The notes beneath the pieces were generated by a model. The model saw nothing but the letters and a program-made list of their open reading frames with translations, was not told where the DNA came from and made no database searches. From Aurantiochytrium sp. KH105 (taxonomy: Eukaryota > Sar > Bigyra > Thraustochytrida > Thraustochytriidae), in the NCBI GenBank assembly GCA_003116975.1, contig BGKB01000010.1:372001-436000 (forward strand): DNA of 64,000 bases. The letters run 5' to 3'. Numbering within the stretch: position 1 is the stretch's first letter; each line of letters starts with the position of its first letter. Both the position numbers and the translations under genes were made by a program. Of this stretch, positions 27,507 to 36,355 are shown piece by piece.

Positions 27507-29783
27507 ATGCAGCTCCAGTATGTGACGGCGTTCAAGGACAAGTACCAGCGCAACAACAAGCAGACGGGCCGCAAGAACCTGCGATGCTTCCCGCTGTGCC
27601 ACGCCGCGAAACACATCGCGTCCGGGTTCTGCGGGCAGCAAGTGAAAATCCTGGGGAGGCACTGCAAGGCTGACCCAGCGCAGCTCCGGGTGTGGGCCCA
27701 GTTCGAGGGCGCCGTCGACGCGCCCGAGATCCAGGTCGGCGATATCCTCACGGAAGCTGAGGCCGTCAAGAAAGAGAGGAACAGGCAGAACCCCGTCCTC
27801 CCGTGGATGCGAGGCAACGTGTACCAGGGCGAAGTCGAGTTTGATGAGAATGGCTTTGAAAAGGCCGGTTCAAGACGTCTCAACGTTTACGATGGCAGCA
27901 TCACAATTGTGATCAACGCCGAACGCATGGGCTGGCACTACCAGTGGGCAAGCAACAAGCACACCTGCAACAACTTTCATGTGATGCGGACCTACGTCTT
28001 TGAAATGCTTGACGACGGGGTCTCAATGCAAAATGTTGGATCCTTTGATTCGCCTTCCTTTCAGATCTTTTGCCGTCGTAGGCAACGCAAGCCCACGGCT
28101 AATTTCCAGCCCGTCCCTGCAGCGGTCTCCTCCGCTCCGCCTGCCGTGCGTGAACCGCCTGCGGAGACCGCGGAGATCGCGGAGACCGCGGTCTCAACAT
28201 CCTCATCCGCACCCGCATCCGCATCCGTGTCGGTATCCGCCTCGGCCTCGCCGTCAGCGTCATCGTCCTCGCCGCCGCGGGAAGCGTCACCGCCTCTGTG
28301 GGAGGGACGCAAGCGGAAAACGGCCGATCCACAGTCACCGTCAAATTCCACCATCTCCTCTCCGACCGTCCACGCTCTGGACCGCCGTGAGAGTGATTTG
28401 CTCGAGTTTCGAGCCACGATGCGACGGCGCATCTCATCTATCTCGCACGGTCAAACGATGCTCCCGCAGAGTGCGCTCCTCAAGCTCATGGAGTTTAGCT
28501 GTTTTCGAGGCAAGCCCGATCGGATCGTCGAAGAAGAGGAAGAGGAAGAAGACGGAGCTCGCGAGTTCAAACAACAAGGCGGCGAAGAAGCGGGGCCCGA
28601 CCAAATTCGCGAGGGTGGCCTTTTGGTCGGCGCCGCTGACAGCGCGATCGAAGACTTTTCCTCCAATCTTCTCGGCGGCATTGTTTGTGGCTTTGACATG
28701 AACACCCTCATGGACGATGGAGACATCTTTTCCGGTCTCGAGAATGAACAGAGCCAGGGAAGTGCTGCGAGCCGATCGTCATCCACGCCCTCGTCACCTT
28801 CGTCTCACCATCGTCACATTAAGCGCGAAAACCCGGTGCGCAGTGTCGCCGCAGATCTCGCAGCTTACCTCCAGGAAGAGGAATCCTTTACGCAGGCCAT
28901 TGACGACTTTTTCCAGTCCAACGCGCTCATGCAAATGAGCGAGGACAATCTTTCCTGGCTCTTTCGCCAGTTCGTCGACGTCGTCCAAATGCACATTGAG
29001 GGCTACCTGTTGTCACGCGGTATTTCCATGGAAAGCTTCCAGCGCGATCTCGAAAAGGAGTCATCCGTGCTCCCGCGAAGCGAGGGTGTTTTTACACCCA
29101 AGGAGAGCGAAGTGGAACCTACGCAGCGATTTGCTGCCTTTAAGCTCAATTTTCTGCGCCGTCTGCGCAGCGAGACGCGCCCCTCGTCCTTTCCGCCGAA
29201 TCAGCAGCCAGCCCATCCCGACTTTGACGTCAGTGGAAATTGGGTCAACACTGGCCAGGACGAAGATGACGCGCAGGTCGTGCATAAAATTCTCCAAGTA
29301 CATGGGTATCCAGTTTTCATCTTCCAGACCGTGCGCAGCATGCTCTCGAGATTCCGCGTGACCATGTCACGAGACTGGGTACTCATTCAAGGAGTCAAGA
29401 AGCTCATGAGCAATGCGGAATTCCTCTTCCGTTTTGATGGAAAGGACCATGAGTTCGAGATTCCTTACGTTGTTCCTTTGGGTATGCCTTCGATTCCCTG
29501 CAAGTATCGCTGCTCCAAATTCACGCGCGATGGTCATCGTGTCTTGCAATGCGTCGTGCACGGTGAGTTTCCTCGTTCCGAGGGCGGCCGCTTCGAGATT
29601 GTGCGCGAAGTTTTTGTCATGTCAAACAAGGAGATGCTCCAATCGCACGTCTCCTTTGACATTGTTCGCCAGGACCAAACACGCGACACCATTGCTGAAA
29701 TTGCCCAGCGATTCATTCGTGTCTGCGACGAAAATGAATACCACGAGCTTCTTGACATTGCCGATGATCTCTTGTCCATGTGA
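27507..29783 (+). CDS. Large unclassified protein with two conserved-looking domains
   Basis: I do not recognise this 758-residue protein. Residues 1-195 form a compact, Cys/Trp-containing domain (LRCFPLCHAAKH, MGWHYQWASNKHTCNNFH, SPSFQIFCRRRQRK) ending in a basic patch, which could bind nucleic acid. Residues 196-330 are Pro/Ser/Ala-rich and disordered. An acidic run (EEEEEEDGA) lies near 345. Residues 440-520 are helical. The C-terminal 180 residues (DFDVSGNWVNTG onward, then DWVLIQGVKKLM, FRFDGKDHEFE, GGRFEIVREVF) alternate like a beta-barrel and recall lipocalin/FABP-like domains of protists; this is weak inference. The ATG at 27507 follows very GC-rich leader sequence. The 3' end has a decayed tandem copy just downstream. 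Confidence 0.8.
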   Translation: MQLQYVTAFKDKYQRNNKQTGRKNLRCFPLCHAAKHIASGFCGQQVKILGRHCKADPAQLRVWAQFEGAVDAPEIQVGDILTEAEAVKKERNRQNPVLPWMRGNVYQGEVEFDENGFEKAGSRRLNVYDGSITIVINAERMGWHYQWASNKHTCNNFHVMRTYVFEMLDDGVSMQNVGSFDSPSFQIFCRRRQRKPTANFQPVPAAVSSAPPAVREPPAETAEIAETAVSTSSSAPASASVSVSASASPSASSSSPPREASPPLWEGRKRKTADPQSPSNSTISSPTVHALDRRESDLLEFRATMRRRISSISHGQTMLPQSALLKLMEFSCFRGKPDRIVEEEEEEEDGAREFKQQGGEEAGPDQIREGGLLVGAADSAIEDFSSNLLGGIVCGFDMNTLMDDGDIFSGLENEQSQGSAASRSSSTPSSPSSHHRHIKRENPVRSVAADLAAYLQEEESFTQAIDDFFQSNALMQMSEDNLSWLFRQFVDVVQMHIEGYLLSRGISMESFQRDLEKESSVLPRSEGVFTPKESEVEPTQRFAAFKLNFLRRLRSETRPSSFPPNQQPAHPDFDVSGNWVNTGQDEDDAQVVHKILQVHGYPVFIFQTVRSMLSRFRVTMSRDWVLIQGVKKLMSNAEFLFRFDGKDHEFEIPYVVPLGMPSIPCKYRCSKFTRDGHRVLQCVVHGEFPRSEGGRFEIVREVFVMSNKEMLQSHVSFDIVRQDQTRDTIAEIAQRFIRVCDENEYHELLDIADDLLSM

Positions 29784-30201
29784 CCAATGATGTCCATGTG
29801 ACCAATGAATGCAAATATATGAATAATTGTTTTGGATTTTTTCGAATGAAGCCTAGCGTCTCGTGCACGTCGACTTTCCTCGCTTCGAGTGTGATCATTG
29901 CAATCTTATGCGCATTTTTCTTTCGTCGTGTCAAGCACGAAGATGCTCCAGTCTTTTGTTCTCTGCAATGTCGCTCGTCAGGAAGAAGGAACACGTAACA
30001 CCACCGCGCAGCGCTTCACCCATGTCCGCGATGAACGTGAGTATCGAATTGGGATTGACGATGAAAGCCTTCTTGTTCGTGTAACCAATCAGTGCAAATG
30101 TATCAATAATATTATGTCGATTTGATCAAACAGCTTGCCCTGGTGCTTGCTCACCTCGGATTTATTGTGTCATAATCAACAAAAGAGAGTCATTGGCACT
30201 T
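29784..30201. other. Convergent intergenic region holding the decayed duplicate
   Basis: About 420 AT-richer bases between two convergent genes. Right after the stop at 29783 a GTGACCAATGATGTCCATGT-type short direct repeat occurs. The remainder is the duplicate remnant described separately and the 3' flank of the GPR180-like gene. Confidence 0.6.
29922..30110 (+). pseudogene. Decayed tandem copy of the 3' end of the preceding gene
   Basis: Read in the frame that opens at 29898, this stretch gives KMLQSFVLCNVARQEE and then AQRFTHVRDEREY. This matches EMLQSHVSFDIVRQDQ and AQRFIRVCDENEY from the C-terminus of the 758-residue gene that ends at 29783. The similarity continues past the old stop into the 3' UTR: ACCAATCAGTGCAAATGTAT here against ACCAATGAATGCAAATATAT there. 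It has no start of its own and is best read as the remnant of a local duplication, with a few small gaps. Confidence 0.8.
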
Positions 30202-31725
30202 TCAAGCTTGCCAAACAGGTGTCCAATTGTTGTGCTGCGGCAAGCCCGGGAGATCCTCGTCGTGTTGCAATAGTCGTTTTTCTGCAGGGTCAATTTCTTC
30301 CAGGTACCGCATCATGTCGCACGCTAAAAGCATGGAAAAGTCGATTGCACGCGAAATGTCTCGATTCATGTTCGCAGCGCGTGCTGCACTTGAAGGAGGA
30401 CCCTTTGGTGGAATGATCATGTGCGTCGTTGTCGCATGAAAGGGGAATGAGCTGCCAAAGACCCCATCGGGATTGTAGAGCATGGCCAATCCCAATTGAA
30501 AGAACATCATCACAAGAGTTTCAATCCCAAAGACGACGGTCCAACGTTTATACGGCGGAGCACCTCGCAACGCAGCCACCGTGAAAGGCACAGCCAGCAT
30601 CCACAATCCAGCGAGAGCTCTAAACTTTCCGTAAAAGCGTCGCTTGGCCTGGTAGCGGCTCAACGTGATCTGGATTGCCCTTTGTACCCATAAAAATGAA
30701 ACCAGGCGCATGAAAAGTAACAAGAAACCTGACCAGGAGTCGTAAATATATGCCAGGTCCTGTTTGGGGACGTAAAGATCGAAATAGAGAGTCGAGAGCG
30801 CAGACACGGAAAAGAAAACTCCCACAAATGCAGTCAGTCGCACACGACCTTTCGCTGACACCTTGCGCGCGACAATAGTCCATCCCTTGCCAAGCAAGTT
30901 GCACAGAAGAAGCGTGAGGGTATCGGCTAGCACATGAGCGAGGTCGGCAAAAAGTATTAATCGCCAGCTTCGCTTTCCCGTGTGAGCAGTCAGAAACGTA
31001 GCAAATGCTCCAAGAAGCAGTGCCGCTGACTGCGCGCAGATAGACGCTAATAAGATGAGAACTGTTGTGTGAAATTTGCACAACCTAATAAGCTTGCGAA
31101 GGACAGGAAAAAAGTACGTAATGGTCCACAAGGCGTAAGCGGCCGCGAATGTGAGCGAGACACATGCAATGCCCGTCTCGCCTGCATTCAGGCCTGATAG
31201 TAGACCATCTCCGTTTTGCAACTTCAACGCCCACCTTACGTCCAGGTCGGCGTCACACCCATAGACTCCACATGGCTCCTCAAAAGCGCAGCTACCGAGT
31301 GCAGCAAAGAGAAAACGCGGTCGAAGCGTCACAAAGTCTGCATAATATTTCATGTGAACATAGGTCTCGCCCTCCATTACAAGCTCATCATATTGGGTCA
31401 CGCCAGCCGAATCCTGTTTCAAAAGCATCGCATAATCAGCGGCAGCGAGCTTTTCGGTGCACGTGAGTGGCCCATTTACGGTTCCACGCCAAGTTTCCAC
31501 CTCGTTGTCGCCACTACCAGAGTCTAAAAAGTATAAGGCCAGAGTAAGCGGAAGACTTGCTGGGTATACTGCCTCGAGCTCGACTGTTCCCATGCCCTCG
31601 GAAAAGATGAATTTCTCCAGAAAGACCCACGAAGTCGATTCGCGCGTGGTTCCTGAGTTTTGTACTGCTGCGCTGCGCTGCACGAGGCAGGCGGCAATCG
31701 TCAGAAGAAAAGGACGCCATTGCAT
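30202..31725 (-). CDS. GPR180/TMEM145-like seven-transmembrane protein
   Basis: The 507-residue protein has a signal peptide (MQWRPFLLTIAACLVQRSAA) and a luminal/extracellular beta-rich domain of about 180 residues with Cys pairs. Seven hydrophobic helices then fill about residues 190-440. The block LLCNLLGKGWTIVARKVS matches the intracellular-loop signature of the GPR180/TMEM145 (GOST) superfamily, whose members work in the Golgi or at the cell surface in trafficking or signalling. The C-terminal tail of about 80 residues is cytosolic and polar. The start at 31725 is chosen for the signal peptide; an upstream ATG at 31806 would add an (AspAla)n stretch translated from a GTCAGC hexamer repeat. 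The gene diverges from the OB-fold-like gene at 32579. Ligand and function are unknown in most of the family. Confidence 0.88.
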   Translation of the reverse strand: MQWRPFLLTIAACLVQRSAAVQNSGTTRESTSWVFLEKFIFSEGMGTVELEAVYPASLPLTLALYFLDSGSGDNEVETWRGTVNGPLTCTEKLAAADYAMLLKQDSAGVTQYDELVMEGETYVHMKYYADFVTLRPRFLFAALGSCAFEEPCGVYGCDADLDVRWALKLQNGDGLLSGLNAGETGIACVSLTFAAAYALWTITYFFPVLRKLIRLCKFHTTVLILLASICAQSAALLLGAFATFLTAHTGKRSWRLILFADLAHVLADTLTLLLCNLLGKGWTIVARKVSAKGRVRLTAFVGVFFSVSALSTLYFDLYVPKQDLAYIYDSWSGFLLLFMRLVSFLWVQRAIQITLSRYQAKRRFYGKFRALAGLWMLAVPFTVAALRGAPPYKRWTVVFGIETLVMMFFQLGLAMLYNPDGVFGSSFPFHATTTHMIIPPKGPPSSAARAANMNRDISRAIDFSMLLACDMMRYLEEIDPAEKRLLQHDEDLPGLPQHNNWTPVWQA

Positions 31726-31777
31726 GGCCCTGCCTTTTTTCCAAATGGTCAAGGCCAAGTTGGTGTTTGTGTTCAAG

Positions 31778-31804
31778 TCAGCGTCAGCGTCAGCGTCAGC
31801 GTCC
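31778..31804. repeat. (GTCAGC)n hexamer repeat
   Basis: Four to five tandem hexamers immediately upstream of the GPR180-like start, followed by related GTCTGC/GTCTAC hexamers to about 31850. Confidence 0.85.
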
Positions 31805-32080
31805 ACGATTGCGCCTGCGTCTACGTCTGCGTCTACGTCTGCGTCTCCTTCTCCGCTGTTGCTGTCACGCCATTCAGATGGTCAAATCTAGCCTCTCGCG
31901 AGCTTGCGTTTGCAAGCTCGCTGCCGATGCCAAAGGCTGCTGTTCGCGCGCCTCTGTGTTTGCCGCACCTATTGTTGCTCCTGTTCAGCGCCGCTGGCGC
32001 CTGACACAGCAATACCTTAAACTATGCTTTTCTTTGCTTTCCTTTGTTTTCTTGCTGTAATGTGTGCAAGGTTGCAAAGC

Positions 32081-32108
32081 CTCCTCCTCCTCCTCCTCCT
32101 CCTCCTCA
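32081..32108. repeat. (CTC)n trinucleotide repeat
   Basis: About nine perfect CTC units in the intergenic region. Confidence 0.93.
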
Positions 32109-32578
32109 CAGCGCCTTTTGTGGCGCCCTCCACCTAATGTGAACGTTTGGTCGTACTTGTCGGCTCCAGAGAGGCCACAACCTTACCCTTTCCCATTCCA
32201 CACAACCACGAGTCAGTCCCCGCTCGCGAGAGGTCCTGCCTTTGTTGCAGTTACGTTCATCCCGTCGTAGGGGCGGCAGTAGCTCTCGGCGGTCCGTTCT
32301 GGAGTTGCAAACTCGTGACTGCTGTGAGGTAGATCTCGCTCAACGGATCCGAGGCACTCAAACTTTCGAGACCTGCAATTGGGGGCCGCGAGCCCAACCA
32401 TCCTCAAGTACAGGAAAGATCAACGACGCGTGCACAAACCGCGCTCGTTCCATCCCATCTTTTCTTCTCTTTTCTTTCCTGCGCCATTCCGTTATTGCAG
32501 CGAGTGGCGTCGCCGCGGACTGCTAGGCCCGCGCTGGCCAGCGCCCGCGAAGATCCTTGAACCAGGAAAACTGCGGCC

Positions 32579-34600
32579 ATGAGCGAGGCCTGGCTCGAGA
32601 CCGAGGCCACTCGTTGCTGGATCCGCGCGTCACAAGCACTCGCGCAAAGGTCCCGTGTGCAGGGCCGGGTCGTAAAGACGGAGATCCACGACTCCACGCC
32701 CAGCTCGAACCCCGTGGCAGGCATTTCTAGAGCGGAAGAAGAAGAAAAGGTCGGTGATACCGAGAACCTGAAGAGTAATACGAAGGATCAAATCTCGCGC
32801 AGCTTGCGCGTGCTTCGCGTTCACGCCTCAGGTCTTGTCGTGACGGATGGCAGACACAAGGCACGAGCTGCTCTTGAATCGAAAGGCGGCCTACGAGAAT
32901 TGGTCACGGCGGAATGTCAGCCCGGAACGATGCTGGAAGTTCTGGAATGCTGCCTTGCCTTTGACGATATTTCACTGGGCCGACCCCTTGCAAATCGCAA
33001 ACACGGTAGCATCATTCCTCTGGAGATCAAACCCGTGTTCTTCTTCTCGATACGTGCGACTGCCCAAGCCAGTGACTCTGATGTTCCTTTCGTGTCACAC
33101 AAGCAGAATAACACGCTTCCCGACGCGCTCGCGTTCTTGAATACGATCCTTGCCGAAGATAAGAAGCTCTTGCACGGCGAAATGAGCGACTTACTTTATG
33201 AGTCAGCCTATCAAGGCAGAAAAGATTGTTCATGGAAACCAACAAACATTTCAGCCGTGTCAGATGTTGCCTCTTTGCAGCGGCTGCCGAGCAAAATTTC
33301 AGCTGCGTCGTCAATGGTTGCTTCTCCGAAACGGCACGGCATCTCATCTGCAGAACCACTGAATAATTCAAGAAGCAAAAGTTCGCCGTCTTGCTCCGTC
33401 GCGTCACATAGAAGCAACGACTCTGAATGCTGGGATGCGGGCCATTGGGGCTCTGCGGCGCCCTTTCTCGGGACGCAGTCTCCCCCAGCGAGCCAAACGT
33501 CAAATGACCAACAGGCCCAGGTCAAGGAGAAAGAGAGCGAGGACGCCTCACAACACGACCATTCGGAAGAGGTCCAAAATGTAGATGACATTGGTCGAGG
33601 TGATACGTGGATATTCGAATGCAGGCACAACGAGTCCATGACGTGGGTATGGGGATGGATCGACCCTCCAGAGGGCGTTGGAAAGAGTGAGAAGTGCACG
33701 CGCCTCCCCTTCCAGGGAGTTCCTCGAGCGACCATAGAACCAAAAACCTGGGACTTTGAAATCACCCTGGATCCAGAACTGGTGTGGACCGGTTCTGCGG
33801 TTCTTGAAGATATTGCGTGCAAGCCCTGGGCGTTTAAAGGCTCCGACTTTAGCATTCAAGCCTCAAATAACGAAGGCACTTTCAAAGGTACCCTATCCAC
33901 CTCGAGCAAGCCCTGTCCAATCTCTGAATCTGCAGTCCCAATCCCGTGGCCTCGCAAGCGGCAGAGCACGGCGCCACCGGCAAATATCTCAAAGGTTAAT
34001 AAGTTGGCAACCTTTGCTCGTGATTTCGTACCGCAAGTGCAGCCAGCAAGATGCGACAAGGCTTTGCAGACGGACCATAACCCTATGATTGAGTCCAAAG
34101 GTACGCAGACAGGTGGAGTTTCGAGTCCTCCTTCCGTAGAAACAAAGCATTGTCAGACAGAGTTTTGCACCTCAGGAAGCGGCGAATCGCCATCTCGCGA
34201 AACGCACGCTCAGAACGACGTTGCGTCAAAGGCTGGCAAGTCGCTTCTGGCAACGTCAACGCCAGAGAGCCCTTGCAAGGACAGAGTGAAAGAACGGCCT
34301 CTTCTCGCGACGTCGTCGTCCAGCGAATCTGACGACAAAGATGGTAGCGAGAGCCCACTGACACAAGCTGCAAAGTTGGTAGACGAGGGAAGCCAGCTGT
34401 CGGGCAGCAGCGCATCGTCTGCTTCTTCTCCAGAAAGAAAAGATTCAATCGCAGCAGATTCCAAAGGGCAAGCGACGAGAGAAAAGCGGCCTTCAAAAGA
34501 GCGGAGCTGGATCAAGAAGCTATGGCGGCGTAGAAACGAAGAAAAAGGTTCGGTGTCTTCGTCCTCACGCGCAACGAGTAAGCGGCGCAAGCTGTCATGA
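32579..34600 (+). CDS. Unclassified protein with a possible TPP1/ACD-like N-terminal OB fold
   Basis: The 673-residue protein has no certain family. Residues 8-165 look like an OB fold. CWIRASQAL is followed by ASGLVVTDGRHKARAALES, then GTMLEVLECCLAF and IPLEIKPVFFFSI. This order and spacing resemble the telomere protein TPP1/ACD, where PWIREL and LLVSDGTHSVRC open the OB fold. The middle (190-340) is Ser-rich and disordered. A second beta-rich block (about 342-440, TWIFECRHNESMTWVWGW onward) is unassigned. The C-terminus is Ser/Lys-rich and ends in RATSKRRKLS, a likely nuclear signal. If the resemblance is real, the protein would bind at chromosome ends and assist telomerase, but this rests on a short by-eye match. 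It diverges from the GPR180-like gene and converges on TXNDC9, with a TTAGG-containing minisatellite in between. Confidence 0.7.
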   Translation: MSEAWLETEATRCWIRASQALAQRSRVQGRVVKTEIHDSTPSSNPVAGISRAEEEEKVGDTENLKSNTKDQISRSLRVLRVHASGLVVTDGRHKARAALESKGGLRELVTAECQPGTMLEVLECCLAFDDISLGRPLANRKHGSIIPLEIKPVFFFSIRATAQASDSDVPFVSHKQNNTLPDALAFLNTILAEDKKLLHGEMSDLLYESAYQGRKDCSWKPTNISAVSDVASLQRLPSKISAASSMVASPKRHGISSAEPLNNSRSKSSPSCSVASHRSNDSECWDAGHWGSAAPFLGTQSPPASQTSNDQQAQVKEKESEDASQHDHSEEVQNVDDIGRGDTWIFECRHNESMTWVWGWIDPPEGVGKSEKCTRLPFQGVPRATIEPKTWDFEITLDPELVWTGSAVLEDIACKPWAFKGSDFSIQASNNEGTFKGTLSTSSKPCPISESAVPIPWPRKRQSTAPPANISKVNKLATFARDFVPQVQPARCDKALQTDHNPMIESKGTQTGGVSSPPSVETKHCQTEFCTSGSGESPSRETHAQNDVASKAGKSLLATSTPESPCKDRVKERPLLATSSSSESDDKDGSESPLTQAAKLVDEGSQLSGSSASSASSPERKDSIAADSKGQATREKRPSKERSWIKKLWRRRNEEKGSVSSSSRATSKRRKLS

Positions 34601-34935
34601 GGATCGCTTCGTTTGCAGCTCTCTCCTTCTCTCTGAGTGTGTATTGCGAGCGGCAACTCGATTCAAGTAGTCCAAAGAAGAAGAAGCGCGTGGCCGAGGA
34701 AACGCTTCGCAAAAGATGTAATAAGTTTGTGTTCTTTATGTGGTTTGTCCGAGACAACATTGAAGTCAATGCGGAAAAGAAAAAAGTAAAAGAAAGGAGA
34801 GATGACGCTTGCACTTGCTTGAGATAGGAAAGGCACAACATTCAGCAGGCAGACGGGTTAGGCAGACGGGTTAGGCAGACGGGTTAGGCAGACGGGTTAG
34901 GCAGACGGGTTAGGCAGAAAGGCGAAAAAGAGGAT
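34601..34935. other. Convergent 3' region
   Basis: Spacer of 335 bases between the OB-fold-like gene (+) and TXNDC9 (-). It is purine-rich in the first part and ends in the 13-base minisatellite listed separately. Confidence 0.55.
34848..34918. repeat. 13-bp minisatellite containing GGGTTAGG
   Basis: Five perfect units of GGCAGACGGGTTA (34848-34912) plus a partial sixth. Across unit joins the sequence reads GGGTTAGG, which contains most of a TTAGGG-type telomere repeat. It ends 18 bases from the TXNDC9 stop codon. Confidence 0.95.
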
Positions 34936-35775
34936 TTAGTCGTCGAAAGGATCCTCGAAATCCTCCGTGCGCGAAACCTTGCCGCGAGTGATTGTGCTAA
35001 CAACTTTTTTGGGCGCGTCATCGGCGCGTTCCTCGTAGAACCCACGCTCCATCTTGATGCAGCCAGTGATACCGATGCGCTCCTCGAGGTCCCGCGTCGA
35101 GAACTCGTCTCCGTTCGGGAGACCATTGAAGCCAAGCAGCTTGTCGATAGCTTTGCCGTCCTGAAAAAACACAACGGTGGGCAATGTACGAATCTCGAGC
35201 TTCTCGACGAAGAAGAGGGCCTTCTCGGCATTGATCTTGAAGAACCTTGCTTCGACATGATTGGTCGCGAGCAGCTTGAGATGTTTGTCCATGATCTTAC
35301 AGCGCTCAAAGTCCTCATGAAAGAAGTGCGCGACGCAGAACTTGCTCGCCAGCACGGTCTTGAGAAAATTTTCCTCAAAGACTTCATCGTACACGCCGTG
35401 TCCCTTGGCAAGGTTTTCCTGCATTTGCGCCTTCTGCTTCTTCATCTTATTGATACGCGCCAAGCGCAGGGCGTCGAGCTCATCATCGTCGTCAAGAACG
35501 GCGTCGCGGTCTTCTTCGTCCTGGTTGCTTTGGCGCTTGTACATGTCTGCGGTGAAGACGTCATCAGAGTTCTTCATGTACTCGAGGCGCTCTTTCGCAG
35601 GTCGCCGTGCCTCCTCGCGTGCAGCTGCACGCTGCTCCTCTTGCTCCTTGAGAGCCTTTTCTGCGCGCTGACGCTCGCCCTTGGCCTTGAGTTCCATGCA
35701 CGCCTGCTCGAATCGCGTCGACACATTCTGCTGCACCTCCTCGCTGCCCAGCAGCTCACCTTGCGGAAGCGGCAT
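34936..35775 (-). CDS. TXNDC9: TXNDC9/phosducin-like 3 family thioredoxin-fold protein
   Basis: The 279-residue protein matches TXNDC9 (yeast Plp1-type), a co-chaperone that binds the CCT/TRiC chaperonin and helps fold tubulin and actin. An N-terminal charged helical region with RRPAKERLEYMKN and VFTADMYKRQ leads into an acidic stretch. The thioredoxin fold lies at about 120-230: FCVAHFFHEDFERCKIMDKH, then ARFFKINAEKALFFVEKL, and the cis-Pro loop IRTLPTVVFFQDGKAIDKLLGF. As in the rest of the family the redox CxxC is missing (only one Cys, in RCKIMDKH), so it is not an oxidoreductase. The tail is acidic (EDFEDPFDD). Start at 35775 gives the family length. Confidence 0.93.
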   Translation of the reverse strand: MPLPQGELLGSEEVQQNVSTRFEQACMELKAKGERQRAEKALKEQEEQRAAAREEARRPAKERLEYMKNSDDVFTADMYKRQSNQDEEDRDAVLDDDDELDALRLARINKMKKQKAQMQENLAKGHGVYDEVFEENFLKTVLASKFCVAHFFHEDFERCKIMDKHLKLLATNHVEARFFKINAEKALFFVEKLEIRTLPTVVFFQDGKAIDKLLGFNGLPNGDEFSTRDLEERIGITGCIKMERGFYEERADDAPKKVVSTITRGKVSRTEDFEDPFDD

Positions 35776-36355
35776 CCTTGCGCACGCGCGTGTCTGTCCC
35801 TCGGCGCTGCTCGCTGCTTTCTCGCCGTCGGTTGCGGCGCTCTCGCTCCCGATCGATCGCTCTCGCGACGCCGCTCTTCACCTCGCGTCCGCTGCGCCGC
35901 TCTTCCTGCTCGCTCGCGCGCTCGCGCGCTTTCTCGCCGCCGCTGCCGCGTCTCGCCTCCACTCCGCGTCGCGCCGTCGTCGCTGCCGCGGGCTCTCGCG
36001 TCGCTGGGCTCTCCTCGCGTTTGCTTTCTGCTGCGTGGCTCGTGCCTTTTCAGCCGCCGCCGATGGTCCGTTGCAGCTGCCGGTAACAGCGCTAACGGTC
36101 GCTCCATCGATCGATCGATCGATCGATCGAAAGAGAGGCCGCGCCCGAGACCAAGACGAGAGACGGCACGAGCCCACCTACCGGCGAAGCAGCGTCACCG
36201 GCCGACCTGGACAAGATGCAGGGTGGATCGAGCACCTTTGTTACAACGTAAGCGCGATGCGGCAAGGTTTAGTGGTGAACGGGATGATGATTGGGAGTCT
36301 CTAGAAATACGAATAGATTGCTTGTTGCTTGGTTGCTTGGTTGCTTGCTTGTTGC
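35776..36355. other. TXNDC9 upstream region
   Basis: A gap of 580 bases between two minus-strand genes. Very GC-rich, with CTCGCG-type runs next to the TXNDC9 start, a CGAT tetramer array at 36106-36130 and a GCTTGGTT/GCTTGTT-type repeat (about 36316-36358) at the 3' end of the following gene. Long arginine/serine-rich open frames here are composition artefacts. Confidence 0.5.
36106..36130. repeat. (CGAT)n microsatellite
   Basis: Six perfect CGAT tetramers about 330 bases upstream of the TXNDC9 start. Similar CGAT arrays lie at 59714-59739 and, shorter, at 44827-44846. Confidence 0.93.

Larger units (their letters stand above)
31726..32578. other. Divergent promoter region with simple repeats
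   Basis: About 850 bases between the starts of the GPR180-like gene (-) and the OB-fold-like gene (+). It contains a GTCAGC hexamer array (about 31778-31804), a GTCTGC/GTCTAC hexamer array (about 31817-31850) and a CTC trinucleotide array (32081-32108). No gene recognised. Both promoters should be here. Confidence 0.55.

Noticed and set aside
34848-34918. True telomere or CRISPR array
   Set aside because: The unit is 13 bp with an ACGGGTTAGGCAG core, not a pure telomere repeat. Units are directly adjacent without spacers, so it is neither a chromosome end nor a CRISPR.
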